A DNA stretch of 64,000 bases. Source: Rufibacter psychrotolerans. GTDB lineage: Bacteria > Bacteroidota > Bacteroidia > Cytophagales > Hymenobacteraceae. The number at the start of each line of letters is the position of its first letter. Positions within the stretch are counted from its first letter, which is position 1. A model generated the notes under the pieces. That model was not told where the DNA came from, made no database searches, and saw only the letters and a program-made list of their open reading frames with translations. This document shows, piece by piece, positions 51,463 to 61,696 of the stretch. A program made the translations under genes and the position numbers. The DNA lies in NCBI RefSeq assembly GCF_016924645.1, contig NZ_JAFFJV010000014.1, positions 124,001-188,000 of the forward strand, given 5' to 3'.

Positions 51463-54400
51463 TTACTTAATAGGTGCTACCACGCCTTTAAACAGTTCGT
51501 AATTGGCTGTAACGCCATTGTCGAGGTCAAATTCTATCTGCTGGTCTGCCTTGTCTTTCAGTAGCAGGTCGTACTGCTCACACTCATACAGGTCCTTGCG
51601 CAGCTTGTCCAACTGGCGCGCCTCTACCCTGCCAAGTGCAGCACCTTGCCCCTCTAAGGCAGCTATCTGCTGTGCCAGGTACTGCATGTGCGGCAGCAGG
51701 TATTTATCCCGAATCTTGGTCACGGTGAAACGGTTCATGCGGTGCATGTAAACAAGAACTTGGAATGCGCCTGTTGACGAAGTAAAAAGCCAATAAATTG
51801 GTTTCTTATTATAAGTTCTTAGATGATCCTTCCAGAAATCCCGCACTAGGTACTGCTCCAAATCCTGATCCAGGCCTTCCTGCAGAAAGTTCAGGTTCTG
51901 TGTTAAAGTCTCTTCCCCCCAAACATACTCGATAAATTGTACTGTACGCTGCAAGGCATCATCGGTGAAGCGGCATGACTTGCCCATTAGCGGCACAATG
52001 GCATCTTCATCTATAGAGAAAATTACCTCTTTTGTTCCCCCATGCAGGGGTAAAGAGATTGTGTATGGAGCTGTTTCTTCAGATTCAGGATCTGGATGTG
52101 CAATTTGTAGACCTAGTTTATCTAAGCGATAACGGCCCATAAAACAACCTACAGTATAGGATAAAAGCTGCTTAATAACTATTGATTTCTGAACTAGTAA
52201 CTCAATACTTTTTTGATAATCAATACTAAATTCTGGATCCAAGCTGCTTAATCTAGACAAATCAAGTTCATCGAGGTAAATAGTTATGTCACTTGGCTTA
52301 ACATCATAAGACAACTCTCCTTCTAACTCGTAGAAATTTATAAAAGCATTATTAAGATCTTGTTCAAATTTATGAAGATTAGAAACGTCAGACGCTATCT
52401 TTGAAACAAACAAGTTATATGCATTTTGTAATGAAGAGGCACTTTTAGCTATAAGTGGATTAATCTGAAAGTTCCATGAATATTCTCTATTGTCCCAATC
52501 CTGCTTTGCAATTGAAATACATTCTTCTACAATTGGATTTACTTCTTGAAGAATTTCTTTAGTGATTTCTTTAACAGGAAACGCTGAGACTTGTCCAACC
52601 TCATAATTAATTGTTGGGGAAATGCTGTCAACAAATAATTTCTTCAATGCCGAGTTCATCAACCCACATAAAAAGATTAGTCGGTTATGATCACCAGTAA
52701 AAACAGAACATCCTGCAACATCGAATATGAACCCTTCAGGGAAATATCGAAATGCTAATCCCCTTGTAGTAACCTTTGTCCATGAAATAGATTCTTTAAA
52801 ATAAAAGTCTACATTTTGTGGTCTAGATCTTTGCTTTCCTTTATCATCCACACAGGCTTTTATTTCCATACCATCTTTTTCCCAGTTCACTAGATAGTAA
52901 TGATTGCCATACCACTTACGATACTCACCACCACTGTTGTAGGGAAACCATTTGGCTTGTGGAGTTAGGATTGATGTTTTTCTAAAATTTACTTCTTGCC
53001 AATCTCTTCTAAATCTAGCATTATCGGATGTGGCTAATCCTTGTTTGATTGAGGCAACTTGATTTAAAGGAGCATGTATCTCAAAACAGTTTATAGTTGA
53101 TTCTTCTATCCAGAAAGAAATCGGACTGTCAGGAACCTTGAAAAAATCACTCTGTAATTTTCTGTAGAATTCTTCTTTTTTACTCTTATCGATAAAGACT
53201 AAATTTTTATCAGCTGACTGAGGAGCATCATTAAGGTTATAATAAATGCCCATGCGATTATTGCACTTCGCTTTTTGGATGATAAAGCTACAGCATTGAG
53301 CAACCTTAGAATTTAATTCAGGAAAACTGTTATATCCAATCTGAATTAGACTTTGAACATAGTTATCAATTAGTACTTGCTCCCTAACTTTCTTAAAAGA
53401 TGAAAGAAACATCCAAGACTGTATGGTGATCATTCCTATCAAGCCATTGCCAATTGAAAAGTGTTCACATGATTTGATGAATACTGTCATCAAATCAGAC
53501 TTGGCACTAGCATATTTTTTATCCACATATGCCTTCAATTTTCCATTCATACTACCTTGCCCCATGTAGGGCGGATTTGCAGCCACTGCTTCATACTTCG
53601 TCGTCAGCAGCTCCAACACATGGATGAACGGGCGGATCTTCGGCAGCACAGCCTCTTCCGAGAACTCTCTGAAAGACTTCTGCTCTAGCTCATAAAAGCG
53701 CTTTACAATAAACTCCCGCTCCTGTGGCTTCAGCGAGAACTGCATGATAGAGCCAAGGTTCTGCGCATCCTGCATCAGCGTCAGCGCCTTTGTCAGCGCC
53801 TCCTCATAAGCTATATCTTCTGCACCTAAAAAGTCCAATACTTCCTGTCTGCTGAACTGCGAAGGCTCAGGCATAGCATACACGCGCGGTAAATTACCGC
53901 TCTTCAGAATGTCTTTATACTTAGAAGCAGCCTTGAGCAGAATAGCAAAGCGTGACAGCTGCGCCGCACGTTTGTCAATGTCCAGACCAAACAAGTTATT
54001 TTTCAGAATACTTTCTACTGCCTCTTCTGGCTGGTAGTATTCCTCCTCGTACATCGCGTAGAGAAGGTCAAAGCCTTCTACCAATATGTGACCTGATCCC
54101 GCCGCTGGGTCTAGCAGCTTCAGCTCCTCAATGTTATTGATGATAGGATCACCGTATTGCTGGTCAGGCGCTTCCACCAGGTAGCGCATGTCTTGTTTCA
54201 GTGGACTTTCGGGTCTATAGTCTAGCCATTGTTTACCCACCGTATTCTGCACCATGTACTTCACAATCCAGTTCGGCGTGAAGATCTGGGTCGCTGCAGG
54301 TATATCAGCAGCTTCGGCTTTCTTGTTCTTCTTAAAGCCAGCAAACACCTCGTCCTTCTTCTCAGAGATATAGAACTGGTATAACCAGCCAATTAGCTCT

Positions 54401-55086
54401 ACCTGCTTATAGTCTTCCTCGGTAATAGCATCGGTGGTATTGAGCAGGTGTACAAAACCACTCTCAGACAGGATGTCGTCTGGCAGCAGCAGCTCCGTAT
54501 AATCGTCTATGCCGCCAAACACATTGTTCAGCAGAGTATGACTGTGGCAGTAGCCGATCAGCAGTATACCAAAAGCCTCCGTGTCTCGCTCGTAGTCCAG
54601 CAGCACTTGCTTTAGGCGTTCCTGTTCTGCCTTGTTCAGGAAATCATACTGCCCCCTACGTGCGCGCTGCAAAAGCAAAGGCAACAGGTCAGCCCCCTCT
54701 GCATACTCCAGCTGCGGCAGGTCATACCTGTTCTGCGCCAGAATACGAATAGCCATTAGGCGGTTAAACCAGGTATAAGCTGCCTCTTCTGCCACTTCTT
54801 TCACTCCCTTGCGGGCAATGGCAGCGCGAAGGGCTTTCCACTTGGCAGGTACCGTGGCATCATCATAGGGGTTTCCTCGGAACATGTAACCACCTGGCAC
54901 AATCATGGGCTCTTCTACTACAGCCCCTTTTTTGTCAAAGCCCCAGTACTGTACCTTGCGCTCCACACCAACCATCAGCATATTTCTCGCCTTCTGGGCG
55001 AAGATCTTGAGCTTAGCCGTATTCATGCCTGTACGGTTGGAGGCTGCTGTATTTATATCTTGTTCTAAAGAATAATCTAATTCCAT
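51463..55086 (-). CDS. pglX: BREX adenine-specific DNA methyltransferase PglX
   Basis: 1207 residues, full length for type 1 PglX. N6-adenine methyltransferase motifs: I in DPAAGSGHILVEGFDLL (about 326) and IV in ANPPYMGQGSMNG (about 505). The C-terminal half holds the target-recognition region, here markedly AT-richer than the N-terminal half (52.1-53.5 kb), as expected for a variable recognition segment that may have been exchanged. It marks host DNA at a non-palindromic site; unmarked phage DNA is excluded. It lies 11 bp after brxC. Confidence 0.96.
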   Translation of the reverse strand: MELDYSLEQDINTAASNRTGMNTAKLKIFAQKARNMLMVGVERKVQYWGFDKKGAVVEEPMIVPGGYMFRGNPYDDATVPAKWKALRAAIARKGVKEVAEEAAYTWFNRLMAIRILAQNRYDLPQLEYAEGADLLPLLLQRARRGQYDFLNKAEQERLKQVLLDYERDTEAFGILLIGYCHSHTLLNNVFGGIDDYTELLLPDDILSESGFVHLLNTTDAITEEDYKQVELIGWLYQFYISEKKDEVFAGFKKNKKAEAADIPAATQIFTPNWIVKYMVQNTVGKQWLDYRPESPLKQDMRYLVEAPDQQYGDPIINNIEELKLLDPAAGSGHILVEGFDLLYAMYEEEYYQPEEAVESILKNNLFGLDIDKRAAQLSRFAILLKAASKYKDILKSGNLPRVYAMPEPSQFSRQEVLDFLGAEDIAYEEALTKALTLMQDAQNLGSIMQFSLKPQEREFIVKRFYELEQKSFREFSEEAVLPKIRPFIHVLELLTTKYEAVAANPPYMGQGSMNGKLKAYVDKKYASAKSDLMTVFIKSCEHFSIGNGLIGMITIQSWMFLSSFKKVREQVLIDNYVQSLIQIGYNSFPELNSKVAQCCSFIIQKAKCNNRMGIYYNLNDAPQSADKNLVFIDKSKKEEFYRKLQSDFFKVPDSPISFWIEESTINCFEIHAPLNQVASIKQGLATSDNARFRRDWQEVNFRKTSILTPQAKWFPYNSGGEYRKWYGNHYYLVNWEKDGMEIKACVDDKGKQRSRPQNVDFYFKESISWTKVTTRGLAFRYFPEGFIFDVAGCSVFTGDHNRLIFLCGLMNSALKKLFVDSISPTINYEVGQVSAFPVKEITKEILQEVNPIVEECISIAKQDWDNREYSWNFQINPLIAKSASSLQNAYNLFVSKIASDVSNLHKFEQDLNNAFINFYELEGELSYDVKPSDITIYLDELDLSRLSSLDPEFSIDYQKSIELLVQKSIVIKQLLSYTVGCFMGRYRLDKLGLQIAHPDPESEETAPYTISLPLHGGTKEVIFSIDEDAIVPLMGKSCRFTDDALQRTVQFIEYVWGEETLTQNLNFLQEGLDQDLEQYLVRDFWKDHLRTYNKKPIYWLFTSSTGAFQVLVYMHRMNRFTVTKIRDKYLLPHMQYLAQQIAALEGQGAALGRVEARQLDKLRKDLYECEQYDLLLKDKADQQIEFDLDNGVTANYELFKGVVAPIK

Positions 55087-55097
55087 GATTAATGCTT

Positions 55098-58000
55098 TTA
55101 TTTAATGATGATAGTTTTGTTTTGCTTCAGAAGCTCCAGCATTTCTTCTCTGGCCCGCCGTAAGTAATCATCCAGTTCTTCTTCTGTAGCAATAATAGAT
55201 TTCACATTAGTTATATAGTATTCATAAGACTCACCCACTTTTGGTGCACTACCTCCGGTACCTCCAGAAGCTGCTGCAGCCGCTGCTGCCTTTGCAGCAT
55301 AGTCTATAATTTTTTTCAGCTCTCCCGATCTGAAATTAGAAAGGTTTGCCTTCTTCAGTTGAAGCTCTGTAATGGAGGTTTGATTTTTGATTCCTTTACA
55401 AATAGTGTCTTCATCTGCGTATACCTGCGCTTCGGTTACGTTTCTGTTTGCAGCTTCCTTACCTAATTCTATAAAAGCCTGCTGGTATTGAGCAATTACA
55501 TCGTTTTTAAGCGCTTCTAAATACTCCTTCAGCTCGCCCTTTAGCTCATCATAAGCTTTGCGCACATGCCTGAACTCAAACCTCGGATCCTCCATTTTCA
55601 GGAAGTCGCCCATCTTATCGGCTTTCTCCTGAGCAGATGGTGAAAGTGCTCTGAAGTTTTGCTGGTTTTCAGAATAGAACTTCTTAATGGTGTCGTAATC
55701 CGCTCTGGTTCTGTTGGCAAATTCGCGCAGCCCTTTGGCTTTATCCATCAGTTCCTTCACAGCCTGCTGCTCATCCGTAAGCACCTGCAACAGTTGTTTC
55801 GGGTCGCGTTTGGTTGTCCACTCCTGCAACTTTTTCCTCAGTTGATGAAAGGCTTCACCAAAAGGATACTTTCCATGAAAATCATCTTCAAACGCAATGT
55901 ACTGGCTACTGATGTTATTGAGTTTCTTCTGAATGGTATCAAACAACTCACTGCCATCTGATGTGGCCTGTAAATCTTCATTAAAAATCTCGCGGAAAGC
56001 AAAGATAGCATTGTCAATGGTCAGCTGGTCTATCTCCTCCCCTGCCTTCACAATACATACTGGGCGCTCAGGCGTAGAAAGTGCCTTATTAATGAACTCC
56101 ACAATACCATAACGCGGCTGGTTGCGATATTCAAACTCACGCTTCTTCTTTTTGGCCAGGTGCACTAACACATCCAAAATCGCTTCTGCACGCCATCCAA
56201 ATGGTGCCTTTTCAAAATGACTGATAATATCACTCACCGCCAGTTGATCGCCATGGTGTGTAATAAAGTCATTCACTAGCTGCTCCGCTGGAGAAAGGTC
56301 TGGAAATACCTGCTGCAAACTGGCTGCAGAAGTTCGCAGCTCCATCGCATTTTTGGCATATGAACCCGAAAGCTTATGGTGTTTGTATACCCGCTCCAGG
56401 TGCTTATCTACCATGTTCTTGAAGCGGTCGTGCGGCACAGAGCCATTCACTTCATTTGCTTCCAGCACATGTTGCCCCGAAATGAAACGTGTAATGTAGT
56501 AGTTAGCTTCCAGTTTGGCGGCTAGCTTCTTCTTCAACTCATCATTCCGTGACCTGAACTTATCCAGCGTATTGGTTCGCTCACCTGTGGCAGCTTCGGA
56601 ATTATCTTTAAAATACTTACGTGTTTTACAATACCACTCAAAATCATTCTTAAACTGTGCATCAGTATGGTACCACTCGTTCACGCAGATACACATGTCG
56701 TTACCGCTGTTGTTGAGCGCACGCTGGTTTACATCTGTGGTATCGGTGAACACAACTTTCAGCTTAAAGTCACCTGAGCGGAAGAACTCTTTATCATCTA
56801 CAGCATAGGCTATTTTAAAATCGTTCTGCCCAAAGGTATGCTTAGGTGAGATTTTAGTCAGCTTTCGGAAGAACTCATCAAACTCTGTCAGCTTATCATC
56901 AAAACCTACTTTGAGGTTCTTGATCATCATCTGCACATCAATCTCGTCTTCGTTAAAGAAGTAATAGCTGCCTTTCTCTTCCCGGACAATGCTTTCCTCT
57001 ACTAGCTTCTCCAGCACTTCTTTGATCTTGTTCTGTAACTGAAGCTTATTTTGGTCCACATCTGTCATCATCAACACCGTTAGGTTATCAATGTTAGATG
57101 GGAAAGTAAGCAACGTAGGCTGTGGTAGGTTAGAGATCATGAAGAGCGTCTTCACTACTCGTTCTGCAAAAGGATTATTCTTAACATAGGTCAGGTTCAA
57201 ACCATTGTCAATCGCCTTACGCCCCCTGTGTGTTAAGTTAGTGAGGAACTGCTGGTTAAAGAAGGCGTCAAAAGGTATAAAGTGGCCTATCTCCAGGTCA
57301 GCTTTCTGTTTGGCCGTGAAGTGGGTGATACCCAGTACCGAACGCTCATTATCCTTTACCTCTTTGATTACAAACTTAAGCGTTTGGAAGGCTTCAAATA
57401 CATTGGCGATCAGTCGGAACTGGTATGGCACAAACGGGTAAGCCAGAATAAATTCACCTTCCCGCTGATAACCCTTGTACAGGTCATGGCGCATCTTGAA
57501 CTGGTTCTCTATGGCTTCCTTTTTTTCACGGTACATCTTACCCAACACCTCAATACCTGTAGAGTTCTTGTCCAATACCCTCTTCTGCGTTATGTAAGAA
57601 GCATCATTACTTTCCAAAGAAATACGGGTATCAAAGCGGCCCAGGATCTTACCAAATTCATCCTGCACATCACCGCTACCATTCGCGCCAACAGATACCT
57701 CGTCCAGCGTTTGCTGCGCCGTACAGGTTATCCATACCTGGTTATTACAATCCTCGCTTACACGTTCAATAATGTTTTGGAAGTTCAGCAGAATTTCCTT
57801 GTTAGCCCCAATGTACTGTGACACCTCATCTACCAAGAAGATCAAGCGATACTCCTTGTCTTTCACAGCCAGATACTCTTTCAGCTCAGGTATAAGCGAA
57901 GAGTTAATGCTGATCTTGAATGTTTCAGGGTTAGTTAATTTAGTATGCAGTGCTACAGTATCCATTTCAGGCACCAAGCGCTTGGCAATCTCCAGCACGT

Positions 58001-58640
58001 TATCCAGCTCATAAGAAGCCACGTCAGCCGCATCCGATTCCCAGTCATGCCCTAACTCATCAGATACCAGCTGCTTAAACTCTCTGAACTTGCCTTTTTT
58101 ATCCAGATATTTCTCAAAAAGTACAGCAAGTGGAATATCATTTGGGTTGTAGCCCCTGAACTTGTTAAACATGTTCAGGAAGATACGGGTCAGGCGTTCA
58201 CCGCTATCATCATCCGTCTCGTCCTCCACGTTAAACATGATGTTATCGCAAAGCGTCTTCTCAATACGCTTGCGCATCAAGGCTATATTACTAGGCGTAA
58301 TATCTTCATTCTTGCCCGCCTTGGTGGTGTCATAACCCTCCACAGCTTTCATGAAGTGCTCGAAAGCATCCTCAGAAGTTTTGGGATTCAGACAGTAATG
58401 GATATACTTTATAAAGTGCGATTTACCAGAGCCATAGTATCCGTTTACCCAGATACCTGTTTTTCCCTTCTTCTTATTAAGTACGGTATCCAGAAGCAGG
58501 TATGCTTTTTCGATAAGTTCATCAGTGAAGATGTATTCCTTTATCTCAGCCTTAACTGTATCGGCATTCTTGTTACTTACTACTACGGCAGGGTTAATGT
58601 CCCTGTCAATAGGTTTATCGTAGATTTCCCTGATCTTCAT
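55098..58640 (-). CDS. brxC: BREX ATPase BrxC
   Basis: 1180 residues. P-loop ATPase with Walker A NGYYGSGKSH (66-75), Walker B RLIFLVDEVSQYIG (about 270) and a large helical remainder, matching BrxC/PglY. A low-complexity Ala run (AAKAAAAAAASGGTGG, about 1130) lies near the C-terminus. It is essential for BREX function and probably couples ATP hydrolysis to complex assembly. The start is 5 bp after brxB. Confidence 0.95.
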   Translation of the reverse strand: MKIREIYDKPIDRDINPAVVVSNKNADTVKAEIKEYIFTDELIEKAYLLLDTVLNKKKGKTGIWVNGYYGSGKSHFIKYIHYCLNPKTSEDAFEHFMKAVEGYDTTKAGKNEDITPSNIALMRKRIEKTLCDNIMFNVEDETDDDSGERLTRIFLNMFNKFRGYNPNDIPLAVLFEKYLDKKGKFREFKQLVSDELGHDWESDAADVASYELDNVLEIAKRLVPEMDTVALHTKLTNPETFKISINSSLIPELKEYLAVKDKEYRLIFLVDEVSQYIGANKEILLNFQNIIERVSEDCNNQVWITCTAQQTLDEVSVGANGSGDVQDEFGKILGRFDTRISLESNDASYITQKRVLDKNSTGIEVLGKMYREKKEAIENQFKMRHDLYKGYQREGEFILAYPFVPYQFRLIANVFEAFQTLKFVIKEVKDNERSVLGITHFTAKQKADLEIGHFIPFDAFFNQQFLTNLTHRGRKAIDNGLNLTYVKNNPFAERVVKTLFMISNLPQPTLLTFPSNIDNLTVLMMTDVDQNKLQLQNKIKEVLEKLVEESIVREEKGSYYFFNEDEIDVQMMIKNLKVGFDDKLTEFDEFFRKLTKISPKHTFGQNDFKIAYAVDDKEFFRSGDFKLKVVFTDTTDVNQRALNNSGNDMCICVNEWYHTDAQFKNDFEWYCKTRKYFKDNSEAATGERTNTLDKFRSRNDELKKKLAAKLEANYYITRFISGQHVLEANEVNGSVPHDRFKNMVDKHLERVYKHHKLSGSYAKNAMELRTSAASLQQVFPDLSPAEQLVNDFITHHGDQLAVSDIISHFEKAPFGWRAEAILDVLVHLAKKKKREFEYRNQPRYGIVEFINKALSTPERPVCIVKAGEEIDQLTIDNAIFAFREIFNEDLQATSDGSELFDTIQKKLNNISSQYIAFEDDFHGKYPFGEAFHQLRKKLQEWTTKRDPKQLLQVLTDEQQAVKELMDKAKGLREFANRTRADYDTIKKFYSENQQNFRALSPSAQEKADKMGDFLKMEDPRFEFRHVRKAYDELKGELKEYLEALKNDVIAQYQQAFIELGKEAANRNVTEAQVYADEDTICKGIKNQTSITELQLKKANLSNFRSGELKKIIDYAAKAAAAAAASGGTGGSAPKVGESYEYYITNVKSIIATEEELDDYLRRAREEMLELLKQNKTIIIK

Positions 58641-58645
58641 GTATA

Positions 58646-59233
58646 CTAGTTCAGTAATTTGATGGCTCTGTATAAGTTTTCGTCGTTAAGTAATTTAAAG
58701 AGGCTATAATGTTCCTTAGCCTCACCAGGGTAAAACATAATGATCTTATACCCTGAGATATATTTTTCAAAATTATTCAGAAACTTACTGGCACGCAGGT
58801 AAGGAAAAATGGCTCCGAAGCCATGCACAAACACATAGCCTACCTCATAGTCACCAGACTTGCTAAAATGCTCCTGAATCTTGGTGTGCAGGTCAAAGAA
58901 GAACTTGTCGCTGTTCGCATCCCGCTTTAGTGACTCCTCTACCTTATCTGGCTTGATAGTTTCCTGATCCAGGAAGAACTCAAACTTGGTCTTTTTACCA
59001 AAGTTATTGGCCTTTAAAAAGTTAAGAAACTCCTGAAAGATGTCAAGCACCATTACATTCAGGTAGCTATTCGGCCTATAAAGCCTGTCGCGTATGTTTT
59101 GAATTTCCTCATGTAATTGGTACTCCTGCTCCGGATCATACATGTACATGTAGGCCGGGAAGAATAGATTTCCTGTGGTAGGATCCTGAAAATTTTTATC
59201 TGCTAACTGTTCGTACAGTTCTGTAATCGTCAT
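58646..59233 (-). CDS. brxB: BREX protein BrxB (DUF1788)
   Basis: 195 residues. Small protein with VGYVFVHGFGAIFPYLRASKFLNNFE and KIIMFYPGEAKEHYSLFKLLND, the signature stretches of the DUF1788 family. Function in the complex is unknown but it is universal in type 1 BREX. It overlaps brxA by 4 bp. Confidence 0.94.
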   Translation of the reverse strand: MTITELYEQLADKNFQDPTTGNLFFPAYMYMYDPEQEYQLHEEIQNIRDRLYRPNSYLNVMVLDIFQEFLNFLKANNFGKKTKFEFFLDQETIKPDKVEESLKRDANSDKFFFDLHTKIQEHFSKSGDYEVGYVFVHGFGAIFPYLRASKFLNNFEKYISGYKIIMFYPGEAKEHYSLFKLLNDENLYRAIKLLN

Positions 59234-59859
59234 AAATAAGTCTCTCTTTCAATCTTAGGCAAGAAACAAGCTTCTAGAAACCATGGGGCTCCGGCAGCTA
59301 CAAAGTACTCCCAGAAAGAGGAGTCAATATGTTCAGGCTGTTTCAATCGTGTTCTGCCCAGCAGTCCCGCTTCACGCAGCATGCGCAGGTAATTTGTGAG
59401 AAGTTTAGTTCGTGTAGCCTCAGTCCACTGTGCCACCTCATCATTCTGTGATGAAATTTCATCCAACCGCATCTGTAAATCAAACCGCTCTATGTTAAAA
59501 TCCAGTGACCGCCACTTTTTAAGCACCACTTCAAAATGAAGGTCAAAAGCCAAAGGATAAGTCTTGAGGACAAGGTAGAGTAGAGCTAACCTCTGTTCTT
59601 TCTCTTGCCTATCTTCAAAGAAGCTCCAAAAAAAGGGTTCTATCACCCTTACTCTTTTTTTCAATTCAGTTACCACACGGATACGAGCAGCCTCTGTTTT
59701 TATTTTAAGGAGATTGTTTCCTTTAGACTCCTGGTCTAATAAGATAATGTGGTTTTCTTGAAGAAGCAAAGGTAACACAGCCTTCACCTCTGCATATAGT
59801 AATGCCCCAGCTGTAAAAGCAGCCGATAGTTTTAAGCCATTACTTTGTGAATCAATCAA
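59230..59859 (-). CDS. brxA: BREX protein BrxA (DUF1819)
   Basis: 209 residues. Helical DUF1819 protein related to the NusB fold; motifs LKLSAAFTAGALLYAEVKAVL at the N-terminus and TKLLTNYLRMLREAGLLGR near residue 155. First gene of the BREX operon; its promoter should lie in the 59860-60296 gap. Confidence 0.93.
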   Translation of the reverse strand: MIDSQSNGLKLSAAFTAGALLYAEVKAVLPLLLQENHIILLDQESKGNNLLKIKTEAARIRVVTELKKRVRVIEPFFWSFFEDRQEKEQRLALLYLVLKTYPLAFDLHFEVVLKKWRSLDFNIERFDLQMRLDEISSQNDEVAQWTEATRTKLLTNYLRMLREAGLLGRTRLKQPEHIDSSFWEYFVAAGAPWFLEACFLPKIERETYL

Positions 59860-60296
59860 TTGTAGAAATTATAAAAATTTAGGTAGTCTATATATCACTT
59901 GCAAATAGACTTCATTAGCAAAAATAGCATAGTCATAGGTTAGATGCTATTGATACTTATCTCTTATTACCAACCAATTTTCTTTATTCTGTATATCCAA
60001 AGCATATTTGGATGGAGGGTAAGTACTTATGATTTTAACTTAGAGGCTGATTAGAGGCTGAATCTGCAAATGCCTAAGCGCAATGTGACAAGAAGATGTG
60101 GCTCTACCCAAAAGTGACGGAGCGAAATGATACTTACTGGGCAAGTAAGTGGGCTGAGTGGGTAAAAAACGAATGGGCGCGCCCCACAGATAAAAAGAAA
60201 TAATAAACTACGGATTTAACAAAAATAAGAAACAATTAGTCTAAATAGAATCATACTCCCTTTTGATTATGTAACAAGCTTAAAATCAGTACTAAA
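59860..60296. other. Gap between brxA and mcrC (437 bp)
   Basis: No gene seen. It should hold the BREX promoter. A direct repeat of GATTAGAGGCTGA-like units lies at about 60040-60062. Part of the gap (60090-60180) is GC-richer than the rest and could be a remnant of other DNA. No terminator with a U-tract was seen after mcrC. Confidence 0.5.
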
Positions 60297-61691
60297 TCAA
60301 CCTAGGGCACTTTGAAGCCGTTCTATTAATGCCTCTTCTTCTTGAATTAATTTAGATATGCTAATTCCTTCAGTAACATGCACACCATCAACAACGAACT
60401 TTGTCTCATTTCTTACAGTGTTACCATATAAATATTTAGAATGCGTTCTAGAAGTATCAATTAATTTTGATAATGGATAAAGCAACCCTCCCAACACTAC
60501 ATCTGCACCATAGAAATGAATGTAAGTATGAATTTGATAGAAGTCACTTCTATCTAGGTCATCTTTTATCATGCGCATAGTCTTAAATTTTGCATCAAAT
60601 ACAGCTACTTTGCCGCTTATCTTATGTCTCATTACAATATCAGGAAACATCCTTCGCCTGTAGAACATATCTTGATATAGTAACAACTCCTCTTGAGAAT
60701 TCACATACCAATCATTAAAACTCTTGCTAAGCAATCTCTCAATATATAGTTCAAACAGCTGAGAGATATCAAATAGAAATCCATGTGTTTCTAAGCTACT
60801 CTGCTTTTCACTAGCATCTAGTTCAAGTTGCAACAAGATAATTTCTGCATACTCTATTACCTTTTTAAAAGCAAAATATATAGGATTCTGTAAAGCTCTG
60901 TGATTTTTAGCTTTCAAGATAGTTTCATAGCTCACATACCTGCCAGAGTAATTTTGCTTAAGCAACTGGGTAATACTTAGCAGTTTTTTTTGAATGTCTT
61001 TACCAAACTTATTTTCAAGTTTTTTGCAAGTAAGATAAAGAACATCAACTATTTCCTGTATATAAACTTGCTCCCGGTAAGTACTAGTTATAGTTCCTTT
61101 GAATGGTATATTAGTTTTAATATACGTATTGATGTCTACCTTTCCCCTTACCTTATGGCTCTGTTGGGAGATAGTTTGGTATTCATTAGGTAGCCCAAGA
61201 ACCGAAGCTTTTTCTAATGATTGTATAAATAGGTATGCGATTATGAATTCAAATTCATTAATTCTTAGATTTTTTAAGGAAGGAGCTTTTTGATTATCAA
61301 TAAAAATATCATTTACAAAATTCAACATTCTGCGAAGAAAGTCGTTTCCGTACTTTGTGGTGATATTAAATTTACAGCCTTTATGGTAAACTACACCAGC
61401 ATATAACCCAGTTTGAACATAATATTGCATTTCCCCATTTGAGTTTTCCTTTGAATAAAGTCTTAAGACAAGTCGTTCTTCTTCTTGCCTAAATTTCTGA
61501 TCTCTAAATCCAAATAATTTAAGTTTATTGAGGCTACTGTTGTGGGTAGTTAATTCAAATATAGATGAAAACAATTTATCTCTCTGTGCCTCAAACTTCT
61601 TTCCTTTGATTAAAAGTGCTTTCTGTAAGTCCATCTCACTTAATGGAGCCTCGTTATAAAAGTTATTGTTGACTGGGATAGTTAATTCCAT
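60297..61691 (-). CDS. mcrC: McrC, nuclease subunit of the McrBC type IV restriction system
   Basis: 464 residues. An N-terminal beta-rich McrC domain (LKLFGFRDQKFRQEEERLVLRLY, VYHKGCKFNITTKYGNDFLRRML) is followed by a PD-(D/E)xK nuclease core with PDIVMRHKISGKVAVFDAK (about 350-368; Asp and Asp-x-Lys present). It cleaves DNA together with the McrB GTPase ring at modified cytosines. Its start is 5 bp after mcrB. Confidence 0.92.
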   Translation of the reverse strand: MELTIPVNNNFYNEAPLSEMDLQKALLIKGKKFEAQRDKLFSSIFELTTHNSSLNKLKLFGFRDQKFRQEEERLVLRLYSKENSNGEMQYYVQTGLYAGVVYHKGCKFNITTKYGNDFLRRMLNFVNDIFIDNQKAPSLKNLRINEFEFIIAYLFIQSLEKASVLGLPNEYQTISQQSHKVRGKVDINTYIKTNIPFKGTITSTYREQVYIQEIVDVLYLTCKKLENKFGKDIQKKLLSITQLLKQNYSGRYVSYETILKAKNHRALQNPIYFAFKKVIEYAEIILLQLELDASEKQSSLETHGFLFDISQLFELYIERLLSKSFNDWYVNSQEELLLYQDMFYRRRMFPDIVMRHKISGKVAVFDAKFKTMRMIKDDLDRSDFYQIHTYIHFYGADVVLGGLLYPLSKLIDTSRTHSKYLYGNTVRNETKFVVDGVHVTEGISISKLIQEEEALIERLQSALG

Positions 61692-61696
61692 TTGCC

